A DNA stretch of 64,000 nucleotides from Phaeobacter porticola. GTDB taxonomy: Bacteria > Pseudomonadota > Alphaproteobacteria > Rhodobacterales > Rhodobacteraceae. The translations under genes were made by a program, and so were the position numbers. The stretch is taken from positions 62,001 to 126,000 of the forward strand of contig NZ_CP016364.1 of NCBI RefSeq assembly GCF_001888185.1. The letters run 5' to 3'. A model generated the notes under the pieces. The model saw only the letters and a program-made list of their open reading frames with translations. It searched no databases and was not told where the DNA came from. This document shows positions 32,511 to 42,524 of this stretch, piece by piece (within the stretch, counting starts at the first letter, position 1; each line of letters begins with the position of its first letter).

Positions 32511-34778
32511 TCAGGCTGCGCCTGTCTGGTTCAGATCTTCGGGGACGAGCGGCGCGGCCTCTGCGGGCAAATAGGCATGCAGGCGTTCAAGGATCAGCGC
32601 CTTGCGCAGCGGTTTGGTCAGATAATGATCGAGCCCTGCGGCCAGAATGCCTTCTGAATCGCCCGTCATGGCGTGGGCCGTCAGCGCGACAATGGGCACA
32701 TAGGTGCCGGTTCCATGTTCCAGGGCACGGATTTTCTGTGTCGCTTCTTTGCCATCCATCAGTGGCATGGAGATGTCCATGAAGATCAGGTCAGGCTGGA
32801 AAGACTGATAGGACTCCACTGCCTCGATACCGTTGTTGGCAAATTGAAGGTCGATATTGAGATCCTTCACCATCTTGCGAAAGACAAGCTGGTTGGTGCG
32901 ATTGTCTTCGGCCGCCAGCACACGCATCAATCGCTGGACGGGGACAGTGGTGACCGGCGGCAGAGAAACAGCCGTTATCGTCGCTGTCGCTGTCTGGGCG
33001 GGTTCTGGAGTTTGCGGTTCCGCGGGCATGGGCGGGCTGGATACAGCACCGCCAATTGGCAGGTCCATCAGCCGTTGGAACAACTCGTCTCTCTGGATCG
33101 GTTTTAGCAAAACGCTGTCGGTGACCGATTGCACATCTGAATTTCTTGGTGCGGTTGGGTCGTTGCTGAGCATCAGGATTGGCACCTTGGCGAAGGGGCC
33201 AGAACGTAGTTTCTTCGCCAGTTGCACCCCCTCTTGATCAGGCAATTTTTCGTCACAAACCACCAGATCGACATCGCCGGGCATGCCTGCAATCGCGGCC
33301 GCACCGCTGTCAAACACGGTGACTTCTAGCCCAAGCGTTGCCAGCTGCTTGCTCAGGACATCGCGCATCACAGATTGGGAATCAATCACCACAACCTGAC
33401 ATAGCCCTTTGGGCAGCGCTGGAATGCTGGTTGCTGCCCCTTGCGCCACCGGGAGTTCTACACGGAAGCCGAAGCAGGAGCCTTTGCCCTCTTGGCTTTC
33501 GACCCAGATTTCGCCGCCCATCAGTTCAATCAGGCGTTTGGAGATCGCAAGGCCAAGCCCGGTGCCCTCGAACTGGCGATTGCGCTCGTCTTCGACCTGA
33601 TTGAATTCGCCAAAGATGTCTTGGGCTTTGTCTTCGGGGATGCCGATGCCGGTATCCTCGATCGTGACATGGATCGAGCAGATCTTGGTATCGGCATTCG
33701 AAATGCCGGTGATTTGCAGCGCCACATGACCGGAAGAGGTGAATTTCACCGCGTTGCCCACCAGATTGGTCAGGACCTGGCGAATGCGCCCCGGATCGCC
33801 GACAAAACTGGTGGGAAGGAACAGGTCATAATCCAAGAGCAGGGTCAGCCCCTTGTCACGCGCGGTGGGTTGAAGCAGCATCAGCACCTCATGGACGCTG
33901 CGCTCCAGATCAAAGGGCTGGGTATGCAGCTCCAGTTTCTGCGCCTCGATTTTCGAATAATCCAAAACGTCATTGATGATGACCAGCAAGGCCTCGCCAG
34001 AGTTTTTGATCGTGTTTGCATACAGCTGCTGTTCTTCGCTGAGATTGGTATCGCTGAGCAGCTCGGCCATGCCGACCACGCCATTCATCGGCGTGCGGAT
34101 TTCGTGGGACATATTTGCCAGGAAGGCAGATTTTGCACGGTTCGCGGCCTCGGCGCGTTCACGGGCGGCTTGCAGCTCTTCCTCGTATTGCACGGTAGAC
34201 GTGATATCGAGCGCAAGGCTGACCATATCGCCGCCATGCCCGCGCTGGTCGAGCAGCCGCAGATAGCGATCATCCCACATGCGCACCACCACCGGTTCGG
34301 GCGAAGGCGAGAGCCAGCGGTCGGCCATCTGGGCACGCCAGTGGTCGGGATCTTGTTCTTCGGTATTGACCAGCCCTTCGTCGGTGAGCACCTGGAGCAT
34401 CCGCACATAGGATACGCCGGGCGTGATTTCATCCAAGCCGTCGAAGAGGTTCAGATAGGCGGTGTTGGCGCCGATCAGCTTGCTGTCAGCATCAAAGAAC
34501 GCAAACCCATCCTGAAACGCCTGGATCGAGTGCCAGAGGCGACGCTCAGCCCTTTCGACCTTTTCATTGGCGGTAGAGAGATCTGATTTTACCTTGGCGT
34601 TTTCGTCGCGAACGGTTGCGACCTCGGCCTGGGTGACACCGATCTGGCGGGTCAGGGCCAGCGCGTGGCGCCCGAGTTTGCGGTTGGCTGCCGAAAGCTC
34701 CGCCTGCTTTAACTCAAGCAGGCGCTCCGCCGCGAGACGCGCACGTCGTTCTTCCGTTAATTTGTCAGCAAGGTTCAT
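32511..34778 (-). CDS. Soluble hybrid histidine kinase (coiled coil-PAS-HisKA-HATPase-REC-REC)
   Basis: A 755-residue cytoplasmic hybrid kinase with no membrane segment. Residues 1-90 form a charged coiled coil (EERRARLAAERLLELKQAEL and on), followed by a PAS-like sensor (about 90-195). The HisKA box has H225 in MSHEIRTPMNG, and the HATPase shows NLVGNAVKF, DTGIGIPEDKAQ and GTGLGLAIS. Two receivers follow: the first (about 460-575) keeps an acidic site (D509 in VVCDEKLPD) but is divergent; the second has canonical D668 in LIFMDISMP. The ATG at 34778 is preferred over a GTG at 34793 because GGAG lies nine bases ahead of it. It diverges from the macroglobulin gene. Confidence 0.92.
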   Translation of the reverse strand: MNLADKLTEERRARLAAERLLELKQAELSAANRKLGRHALALTRQIGVTQAEVATVRDENAKVKSDLSTANEKVERAERRLWHSIQAFQDGFAFFDADSKLIGANTAYLNLFDGLDEITPGVSYVRMLQVLTDEGLVNTEEQDPDHWRAQMADRWLSPSPEPVVVRMWDDRYLRLLDQRGHGGDMVSLALDITSTVQYEEELQAARERAEAANRAKSAFLANMSHEIRTPMNGVVGMAELLSDTNLSEEQQLYANTIKNSGEALLVIINDVLDYSKIEAQKLELHTQPFDLERSVHEVLMLLQPTARDKGLTLLLDYDLFLPTSFVGDPGRIRQVLTNLVGNAVKFTSSGHVALQITGISNADTKICSIHVTIEDTGIGIPEDKAQDIFGEFNQVEDERNRQFEGTGLGLAISKRLIELMGGEIWVESQEGKGSCFGFRVELPVAQGAATSIPALPKGLCQVVVIDSQSVMRDVLSKQLATLGLEVTVFDSGAAAIAGMPGDVDLVVCDEKLPDQEGVQLAKKLRSGPFAKVPILMLSNDPTAPRNSDVQSVTDSVLLKPIQRDELFQRLMDLPIGGAVSSPPMPAEPQTPEPAQTATATITAVSLPPVTTVPVQRLMRVLAAEDNRTNQLVFRKMVKDLNIDLQFANNGIEAVESYQSFQPDLIFMDISMPLMDGKEATQKIRALEHGTGTYVPIVALTAHAMTGDSEGILAAGLDHYLTKPLRKALILERLHAYLPAEAAPLVPEDLNQTGAA

Positions 34779-34930
34779 CCCTGCGAACTCCACATAAAAA
34801 CCAACACAAACAGCTTGCCCCAGCTTGGGGGGCAGAGATTAAATTGAGATTAGCTCATCTGTTACGGTGCGATACCTTGCTATGGCGTTAACCCCGTGCC
34901 AGCCTCAACGCAGTTTTGGAGGGTTCCCCA

Positions 34931-37900
34931 GTGCGTGTGCTTATTTCATTTGTTGTACTTCTCTGTGGCTTTGCATTTCAACCCCTAGTTGTTTCAGCAG
35001 AGTCCATTCTTCCCGATATCCGGTATATTGTTCGCCGCGATACCGATCATTTTGGTGCTGATCTTGGCCCGCTGTTCGATACCGACATGCGCAGTTGCGC
35101 ACGGGCCTGTTCGGCGCAGTCGGATTGCGTTGGCTTTGCCTTCAACAGCCGGTCTAACGCCTGTTTTCCAAAATCGGCAATGGATCAGCCATCGCCCTAT
35201 GAAGGCGCATTTTCAGCTCTGAAACTGGATGCCAGCGCTAGACTGCAGCAGGGCGCTGATCAACGCGCCGCACAGTTGCAGGGACTGCAAGAGGCAGATC
35301 TGACAGCCGCTGTCAAACAGGCGGAAAACCTTGGGCTGCGCTTTCCCACCGGTGAAGCCAGTGTCGGGGATCTGACCGCAGCGGCCCAGAATAGCACACC
35401 CACTGCGGCTCTGCGCTGGTTGGCGGAGGCGGTTGTCTTGAGCGACCGAGCTGATCTTTGGTTGGACTATGCCCGCGCCCTGCTGCGTCAGGAGGCCAAT
35501 GGTTTGGCGCAGCGGCGGTATCACGAAGAGGCCCTCGCCGCCGCCCTTAACAGCTATGTGCGCAGCCCGGCGGCGGAGGGGCAAGCGGATGCGCTTGTTA
35601 CGGCCGCAGGCGCGCTGGAACAATTGGGCCGGGGGCGGGCTTCGCTGACCCTGTTACGGTTGGCTGCTGACCGTGCAAATACTCCGAAGATTGTACAGCG
35701 GCTGGACCGTGCAATTGACAAATACGGATTTCGGATCACCGGGAGCCGGGTTGAGAGCGACAGCGATGCGCCACGTATTTGTGTCGAATTTTCAGAAGAT
35801 TTGTCCCGCACCGGGGTCGAGTACAGCGATTTCGTGAAACTTGCCGACCCGAGACTGGTGGCTGAGTCGGCCGGGCGCGAACTGTGCGTGGAGGGGGTCG
35901 AACATGGGTCTCGTTATCGCCTGACGTTGCGCCGTGGACTGCCTGCGGGAAATGATGAGACATTGGCCAAGGATGTTACCTTGACCCACTATATTCGCGA
36001 CCGCAGCCCCAGCGTTCGCTTTTCGGGCCGGTCCTATGTTCTGCCCAAAGGTGATGAGGTGGCAGTGCCGGTAGAGACGGTGAATGCCACGACACTGGAT
36101 CTGCGGCTGCGTCGGGTCAGTGATCGCAACCTGCTGCGCACCTTGCAGGAAGACTACTTTGCACGCCCGCTGTCACAATGGCAGGACGAGCAGTTCGCCA
36201 CTGATATCGCAGAGGAGATCTGGACCGGCACCGCCGAGGTGTCACAGGATCTGAACCAGACAGTTACCACCCGGCTGCCGCTGCAAAAGGCGTTGGCGGA
36301 TCAACCGGTTGGTGTCTACGCGCTCAGCGCACAGGTGCCAGGGGCAGATCCCTATGACAATCCGGCGGCCACGCAGTGGTTTGTCCTGACCAATCTGGGC
36401 CTGAGCACGATGATGGGCAGCGATGGGTTGCATGTGCAGGTGCAGGGATTGTCGGATGCGCAGCCACGCGAGGGTGTGAAGGTTCAGCTGATTTCCAATG
36501 CCAATGCGGTGCTGGGGGCGGCGATCAGTGACGCTGATGGCTATGCCCGGTTCGACGCTGGTTTGACCCGAGGCCAGGGGGCTGCGGCTCCGGCTGTTGT
36601 GATGGCACAGACCGGCGCGAGCGATCCAGGCGCCGACGATTTTGCGTTTCTGTCGCTGCGGGATGCCGCGTTTGATCTGTCGGATCGAGGAGTCGAGGGC
36701 CGACAGGCTCCGGGGCCGATTGACGTTTTCCTGACAACGGATCGTGGCGCTTACCGTGTCGGAGAGGTGATCCACGCCACCGCGCTTGCCCGTGATCCTG
36801 CGGCGCAGGCATTGCCGGGTGTGCCGCTGATCGCAGTGCTGACCCGGCCTGATGGTGTGGAATATGCCCGGCTCGTGTCTGAACAAGACGCAGTTGGCGG
36901 TCACGTCTTTTCCCTGCCCATCAGTGGCACGGCCCCCCGTGGCACATGGCGGTTGTCGATCCTGTCAGATCCGAAAGCGCCGGCCTTGGCAAGCCAGCAG
37001 ATCCTGGTTGAAGATTTCCTGCCGGAGCGAATTGATTTCACACAGGCCTTGGCAAGTGGCTCGGTGCCGCAGCTGCGCCCCGGTGCCAGCGGCCTGCTCC
37101 AGATTGCAGCCCGGTATCTGTTTGGGGCTCCCGGTCGCGATCTGAGCATCGAAGGCGAGGTCACCCTGCGCCCGGCGGGGCAGATTGCCGGTTGGGAGGG
37201 CTACCGATTTGGTCGCCATGATGAGACTGTTGCGCCGCAGAGCCGTTCCTTCGGCGGTATACGCACCGATGACGCTGGCAAAGGCGAGATCTCGGTCCTG
37301 TTGCCGGACATTGACGCGCTGGGACAGCCGCTGGTGGCTGACATCACCACCCGCCTCGCCGATGGGGCCGCTCGCCCGGTGGAGCGACAAATTTCGGTGC
37401 CTTTGCTGCCGGATGGAGCAATGATCGGGATCAAGCCGCTGTTTGAGGATGTCGTGGCTGAAGGTGATGATGCGCGGTTCTCGGTGATTGCGCTGGCACC
37501 CGATGGCGCACAGCAGGAAATGCCGATCAGGTGGACATTGAACCGGGTGGAAACCCGCTATCAATGGTATCAGCTCTACGGCAACTGGAACTGGGAACCG
37601 ACAACCCGCCGTAGCCGTATTGCCACCGGCGAGGCGGTGCTGAACGCACAGGCGCCGCTAATGTTGGAACACCCTGTGCAATGGGGGCAGTACGAACTGG
37701 TGGTAGAACATCAGGGCACGCCTTATGCGGCGGCCTCGACCGATTTCTATGCAGGCTGGTATGTGCCTGATGCGGGTGCAGATACGCCGGACCAGTTGGA
37801 TGTTTTTCTCGATCGCGACAGTTATCAGCCGGGCGATACGGCGCGGCTGCGACTGGTGTCGCGGGCGGCAGGGACGGCGCTGGTGTCGGTTATGTCGAAC

Positions 37901-40396
37901 CAACTGATTGACCGGCAAATGGTCGAGGTGTCCGCAGGAGAAACCATTATCCCGTTGAGCGTTAGTGCCGATTGGGGCAGCGGTGCTTATGTCTCTGCCA
38001 TGGTGGTGCAGCCGCTGACGGGTAAGGCGGATCAGACACCAGCCCGCGCGCTTGGGCTGGCGCACGCCACCGTTACCCGACCGGGGCAAGAGCTGGAGGT
38101 GAGGCTGACTGTCCCTGAGGTGGCCCGCCCGCGTGCAACGCAGCTGGCTAAGATTATGGTGACCGGTGCCGCCCCCGGTGAGGATGTCTGGCTGACGCTG
38201 GCCGCTGTTGATCTGGGGATTATAAACCTAACCGGCTTTCAAAGCCCGGATCCGTCAGCACATTATTACGGTCAACGGCGTCTGGGGATGGAGCTGCGGG
38301 ATCTCTATGGTCGGTTGATCGAGACAGGCAACGGGGCGCTTGGCCGGGTTCGTTCGGGTGGGGACGCGGGGGCCGGGATGCGGTTGCAATCGCCACCACC
38401 GACGCAGGATCTGATGGCGGTGTTTTCCGGGCCGGTAAAGATTGGCTCCGACGGGCAGGCTGAATTGCCCATCGCAGTGCCGCCTATTAATGGCACGGTA
38501 CGTCTGATGGCGGTTGCCTGGTCGCAGAGCGCGGTTGGACAGGCCGAGCAAGATATGCTGGTGCGCGATCCCGTGGTGGTCAGCGCTAATGTGCCGCGTT
38601 TTCTGGCTCCGGGGGATACCAGCCGTGTGCAAATTGACATCACACATGCCGATGGTCCTGCCGGGCAGGTTGCCCTGTCTGCGCGGGTGCTGGGAGCGGG
38701 CCTGAACCTTGGGCAGTTGCCACAATCTGTGGAACTAACGGAGCAGGGTCGTCAGAGCCTGATCCTGCCGGTTGAGGCGCTGACCGTCGGTGATCCTGAG
38801 ATCGAGCTGACGTTGACCACGGCAGCAGGCGAGACGCTGGTACAGAGCCTGCGCCTGCCGGTGCGGGCCAATGATCCGATGGTTGCCACCACCCGGCGCT
38901 TTACGCTGGCGGCGGGAGACAGTTTTTTGTTCTCTTCTGATGTCTTTACAGGGCTGAACCCGGGGAGCGCCCGTGCGGTCATGTCCGCAGGTCCACTGGC
39001 GCGGTTTGACGTTCCTGGGCTGCTGAACAGTCTGGACCTTTATCCCTATGGCTGCACCGAACAGGTGACGTCGCGCGCCTTGCCATTGCTATATCTGTCA
39101 TCTGTGGCACAGGCGGCTGGGCTCGGCGATGGACCGCGTGTTGCGGCCAAGATCGACAGCGCCATTCAGCAGGTTCTGACACGACAGGCGAGCAATGGCG
39201 GCTTTGGTCTGTGGCGGGCCGAGAGCGGCGATTTCTGGCTGGATGCCTATGCCAGTGATTTCCTGAGCCGCGCACGCGCACAGGGCTACACGGTTCCGGA
39301 TGTCCGGTTCCGTCAGGCGTTGGACAATCTGCGTAATCGTGTGAACTACGCCCCCGATTTTGACAGCGGTGGTGAGGATATCGCCTATGCGTTATTAGTC
39401 CTGGCCCGTGAGGGTGAGGCCGCGATGGGCGACCTGCGGTATTATGCGGATGTGAAGGCGGAGGATTTTGCCACGCCTTTGGCGGTTGCCCAAATCGGAG
39501 CCGCTCTTGCGGCCTACGGAGACCAGCGGCGGGCTGATCAGTTGTTTACACGGGCCGGTGTGATGGTGCAGCAAGCGGATCCCAACCCCACCCTTTGGCG
39601 GGCTGACTATGGCAGTCTGCGGCGCGATCAGGCTGGTGTGCTTGCGCTTGCAAGCGAAGCCCGATCCGAAGCGGTAGACAGCCGCCAGCTGAGCGCGCGT
39701 TTGGCGGGTGATGGGCGGGCCTTGTCCACACAGGAAAGCGCGTGGACGCTAATGGCTGCACATGCATTGGTCGGACGTGCCGAAGAGTCGGGACTGCTGA
39801 TCAATGGTCAACCGTCGGAGGGGCCTGTGGTCGAGGTGCTGGAGGGTGATCAGGACAGTGCACCGCTAGCGTTGACGGCCGCGTCCGGCAGACAGGTGGA
39901 TATCACCCTGACCACGCTGGGTGTGCCGCTGGTGGCAGCCCCGGCAGGTGGGACTGGCTACAGCATCGAACGGAGCTACTACTCGATGGAGGGGACCGTA
40001 CTGCCATCGGATCAGTTTGCGGTGGGGGATCGTTTTGTCACCGTGCTGCGCGTTAAACCGTTTGAACCTAACGGTGCGCGGTTGATGATCAATGATCCGC
40101 TGCCCGCCGGTATAGAAATCGACAATCCAAACCTGTTGCGATCCGGTGATCTTCGCGGCTTGGACTGGTTGTCGCTGAGCGAGGCCCGTCATACAGAATT
40201 CCGCTCAGATCGGTTTCTGGCTGCGGTGGATCTGCGGCGTCGGGACGATGAGGAGACGGGCGGCGCCATCACCCTGGCCTATGTCGCCCGCGCGGTGACT
40301 CCAGGTCTGTTTCACCGTCCCGCCGCCTCGGTTGAGGATATGTATCGGCCTGACTATCGCGCCCGCACTGCCACGGGCCGTGTGCAGGTCCGGTGA
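34931..40396 (+). CDS. Alpha-2-macroglobulin family protein with N-terminal PAN/apple domain
   Basis: A 1,821-residue secreted or lipid-free envelope protein (signal peptide about 1-23, ending VVSAES). Next comes a short PAN/apple-like cysteine domain (about 24-90, with MRSCARACSAQSDCVGFAF), a helical region, many macroglobulin (MG) beta domains, the bait-region zone and the TED domain. The thioester motif reads GCTEQ (C1375-T-E-Q1378), so trapping of attacking proteases by covalent linkage is expected, as in YfhM/ECAM. The GTG at 34931 follows GGAGGG at seven bases. The last four bases overlap pbpC, the classic partner: PbpC is thought to repair peptidoglycan breaches that the macroglobulin guards. 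Confidence 0.93.
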   Translation: MRVLISFVVLLCGFAFQPLVVSAESILPDIRYIVRRDTDHFGADLGPLFDTDMRSCARACSAQSDCVGFAFNSRSNACFPKSAMDQPSPYEGAFSALKLDASARLQQGADQRAAQLQGLQEADLTAAVKQAENLGLRFPTGEASVGDLTAAAQNSTPTAALRWLAEAVVLSDRADLWLDYARALLRQEANGLAQRRYHEEALAAALNSYVRSPAAEGQADALVTAAGALEQLGRGRASLTLLRLAADRANTPKIVQRLDRAIDKYGFRITGSRVESDSDAPRICVEFSEDLSRTGVEYSDFVKLADPRLVAESAGRELCVEGVEHGSRYRLTLRRGLPAGNDETLAKDVTLTHYIRDRSPSVRFSGRSYVLPKGDEVAVPVETVNATTLDLRLRRVSDRNLLRTLQEDYFARPLSQWQDEQFATDIAEEIWTGTAEVSQDLNQTVTTRLPLQKALADQPVGVYALSAQVPGADPYDNPAATQWFVLTNLGLSTMMGSDGLHVQVQGLSDAQPREGVKVQLISNANAVLGAAISDADGYARFDAGLTRGQGAAAPAVVMAQTGASDPGADDFAFLSLRDAAFDLSDRGVEGRQAPGPIDVFLTTDRGAYRVGEVIHATALARDPAAQALPGVPLIAVLTRPDGVEYARLVSEQDAVGGHVFSLPISGTAPRGTWRLSILSDPKAPALASQQILVEDFLPERIDFTQALASGSVPQLRPGASGLLQIAARYLFGAPGRDLSIEGEVTLRPAGQIAGWEGYRFGRHDETVAPQSRSFGGIRTDDAGKGEISVLLPDIDALGQPLVADITTRLADGAARPVERQISVPLLPDGAMIGIKPLFEDVVAEGDDARFSVIALAPDGAQQEMPIRWTLNRVETRYQWYQLYGNWNWEPTTRRSRIATGEAVLNAQAPLMLEHPVQWGQYELVVEHQGTPYAAASTDFYAGWYVPDAGADTPDQLDVFLDRDSYQPGDTARLRLVSRAAGTALVSVMSNQLIDRQMVEVSAGETIIPLSVSADWGSGAYVSAMVVQPLTGKADQTPARALGLAHATVTRPGQELEVRLTVPEVARPRATQLAKIMVTGAAPGEDVWLTLAAVDLGIINLTGFQSPDPSAHYYGQRRLGMELRDLYGRLIETGNGALGRVRSGGDAGAGMRLQSPPPTQDLMAVFSGPVKIGSDGQAELPIAVPPINGTVRLMAVAWSQSAVGQAEQDMLVRDPVVVSANVPRFLAPGDTSRVQIDITHADGPAGQVALSARVLGAGLNLGQLPQSVELTEQGRQSLILPVEALTVGDPEIELTLTTAAGETLVQSLRLPVRANDPMVATTRRFTLAAGDSFLFSSDVFTGLNPGSARAVMSAGPLARFDVPGLLNSLDLYPYGCTEQVTSRALPLLYLSSVAQAAGLGDGPRVAAKIDSAIQQVLTRQASNGGFGLWRAESGDFWLDAYASDFLSRARAQGYTVPDVRFRQALDNLRNRVNYAPDFDSGGEDIAYALLVLAREGEAAMGDLRYYADVKAEDFATPLAVAQIGAALAAYGDQRRADQLFTRAGVMVQQADPNPTLWRADYGSLRRDQAGVLALASEARSEAVDSRQLSARLAGDGRALSTQESAWTLMAAHALVGRAEESGLLINGQPSEGPVVEVLEGDQDSAPLALTAASGRQVDITLTTLGVPLVAAPAGGTGYSIERSYYSMEGTVLPSDQFAVGDRFVTVLRVKPFEPNGARLMINDPLPAGIEIDNPNLLRSGDLRGLDWLSLSEARHTEFRSDRFLAAVDLRRRDDEETGGAITLAYVARAVTPGLFHRPAASVEDMYRPDYRARTATGRVQVR

Positions 40397-42504
40397 TCAC
40401 GGGGGCGACAGGTCAACCGCCCCCTCCGCCTGGCGCAAGACGGGCTTGGTGGCGGAAGGCCATGGTACTGACGGCTGCGGTCTGCGCGGCTGTTGTGGTC
40501 GCTGGCCTGGTGTTTGACGGCTGGGTTGCCCGTACGCCGATGCCGACCACGCTGGCAGAGACTGCAACCGAGGTGCGAGATCGCAATGGTCAGTTGCTAC
40601 GCGCCTATCCGGTTGGCGATGGGATCTGGCGCATGGCGATCACGGCGGGTCAGGTTGATTCGGGCTATCTGGCGATGTTGCTGCGCTATGAAGACAAGCG
40701 GTTTTACGACCATAGTGGCGTTGATCTTATCGCCCTGCTGCGGGCAGCGGGGCAGGCGTTGTTGTGGCGGCAGGTGGTTTCGGGTGGGTCCACGCTGACC
40801 ATGCAGGTTGCGCGATTGCTGGAAGACGGCAGTACCGGGCGCTGGGCGGGCAAGCTGCGGCAGATACGGTTGGCGCTTGCGCTGGAGCGTCGGCTGACCA
40901 AAGGGCAGATACTGGAGCTGTATCTGATCCATGCCCCGTATGGTGGGAATATCGAAGGTGTGCGGGCGGCCAGCTATGCCTGGTTTGGCAAGGAGCCATC
41001 ACGGCTGACCCCGGCGCAGGCGGCGCTGCTGGTGGCGCTCCCCCAAGCGCCAGAGGCCCGTCGCCCGGATCGCGCTGCAAGGCATGCGCGTGCGGCGCGT
41101 GACCGGGTTCTACGACGTATGGTCGATGCTGGCGTGCTGACTGCTGAGGACGGCGCAACTGCCCGCCACGCAGGGGTTCCCACGGAAATGCGGGCCTTTC
41201 CGCAGCTGGCACCGCATCTGGCGGATCAGGTGGCGGCTGAAACCCCGGAACAGGCGCTGATTGCCCTGACGGTGGAGGCCGGGCTGCAGCAAAGACTTTC
41301 GACGCTGGTGGCTGAAACCGCCGCGCGGCAGGACGCCCGATTGTCGGCTGCGGTCGTCGTGGCGGATCACCAGAATGGCGAAATCCTGGCATTGGTTGGG
41401 TCGGCTGGCTACCGGGATGATCTACGGCAGGGTTTCGTGGATATGACGCGGGCTGCGCGGTCGCCCGGTTCCACCCTGAAACCCCTGATCTATGGTCTGG
41501 CCTTTGATCAGGGAATGGCACATCCCGAAACCATGATCCACGACGGTCCGATAGATATAGATGGCTATGAGCCGCAGAATTTTGATGGCCGGTTTCGGGG
41601 CGATGTCCGTGTCGGACAAGCCCTGCAACTGTCGTTGAATATCCCCGTGGTGCGGCTGATGCAGGCATTGGGACCTGCCCGGTTGATGGCGGCATTACGT
41701 CGCGGCGGCGCGCAGCCGCAATTGCCTGGTGGCAAGGCAGGTCTGGCTGTGGCGCTCGGTGGGGTTGGCCTGTCGCTACGCGATCTGGTGCAGGTCTATG
41801 CAGGGCTGGCTGCCGGCGGGCAGGGACCACGTTTGCGGGTGCGTATGGACACCACAGAAGAGAGAATGCCGCGGCTGCTGTCCAAGGTCGCAGCCTGGCA
41901 GATCGCAGATATTCTGCGCGGGCTGTTCCCTCCTCCGGGGGCCCCGGCGGGGGTGCTCGCCTATAAGACCGGGACGTCCTACGGACACCGCGATACCTGG
42001 GCGATTGGCTGGGATGGTCGTCATGTGGTTGGGGTCTGGCTGGGGCGGGCGGATGGCACGCCGGTGCCGGGTGCCTTTGGCGCGGAACTGGCGGCACCGC
42101 TGTTGTTTGAGGTCTTTGGCCGACTGGGTACGGGGTTCGCCCCGCTGCCGCCCGCGCCTGCAGCAACACTGCGGGGTTCCACAGCTGATTTGCCGCTGCC
42201 ATTGCAACGATTTGACAGTCCGGGTGGGTATGGTAGCGGTCCGGGCGGCAACAGCTTACAACTGGCGTTTCCACCGGATGGTGCCATATTGATACTGGCA
42301 GACGACGGGCAGATTACCCTGCAGATCAAAGGCGGCGCGGCCCCGTTTCTGGTCCTTGTCAATCAACGACCGGTGGTGATGGGCGCGCGCCGTCGCAGTA
42401 TTGATGTTCCTGCCATGGAGGTGGGGTTCTCGACCCTTGCGGTGGTTGATCGCAATGGCATGTCCGACCAGGTCCAGATCCGCATTACCCGCCCCGGAGG
42501 ATAG
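40393..42504 (+). CDS. pbpC: Penicillin-binding protein 1C
   Basis: A bifunctional class A PBP of 703 residues: an N-terminal membrane anchor (about 22-45), the GT51 glycosyltransferase with catalytic E100 in RYEDKRFYDHSGVD, then the transpeptidase with S360-TLK (SPGSTLKP), SLN-type LSLNIP and K525-TG (YKTGTSYG). The C-terminal BiPBP_C domain (about 610-703) is typical of PBP1C. It polymerises and cross-links peptidoglycan. The GTG start overlaps the macroglobulin stop by four bases, so the pair is translationally coupled. The next gene converges 20 bases away. Confidence 0.95.
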   Translation: MITGATGQPPPPPGARRAWWRKAMVLTAAVCAAVVVAGLVFDGWVARTPMPTTLAETATEVRDRNGQLLRAYPVGDGIWRMAITAGQVDSGYLAMLLRYEDKRFYDHSGVDLIALLRAAGQALLWRQVVSGGSTLTMQVARLLEDGSTGRWAGKLRQIRLALALERRLTKGQILELYLIHAPYGGNIEGVRAASYAWFGKEPSRLTPAQAALLVALPQAPEARRPDRAARHARAARDRVLRRMVDAGVLTAEDGATARHAGVPTEMRAFPQLAPHLADQVAAETPEQALIALTVEAGLQQRLSTLVAETAARQDARLSAAVVVADHQNGEILALVGSAGYRDDLRQGFVDMTRAARSPGSTLKPLIYGLAFDQGMAHPETMIHDGPIDIDGYEPQNFDGRFRGDVRVGQALQLSLNIPVVRLMQALGPARLMAALRRGGAQPQLPGGKAGLAVALGGVGLSLRDLVQVYAGLAAGGQGPRLRVRMDTTEERMPRLLSKVAAWQIADILRGLFPPPGAPAGVLAYKTGTSYGHRDTWAIGWDGRHVVGVWLGRADGTPVPGAFGAELAAPLLFEVFGRLGTGFAPLPPAPAATLRGSTADLPLPLQRFDSPGGYGSGPGGNSLQLAFPPDGAILILADDGQITLQIKGGAAPFLVLVNQRPVVMGARRRSIDVPAMEVGFSTLAVVDRNGMSDQVQIRITRPGG

Positions 42505-42524
42505 CCCCCAATGTGAGGCGGTGA

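Noticed and set aside
33441-34586. 381-codon plus-strand frame opposite the second histidine kinase
   Set aside because: Antisense shadow of HisKA/HATPase motifs; no ribosome site.
40727-42274. 515-codon minus-strand frame opposite pbpC
   Set aside because: Antisense of an intact PBP1C; Pro/Arg/His-rich composition typical of shadow frames.
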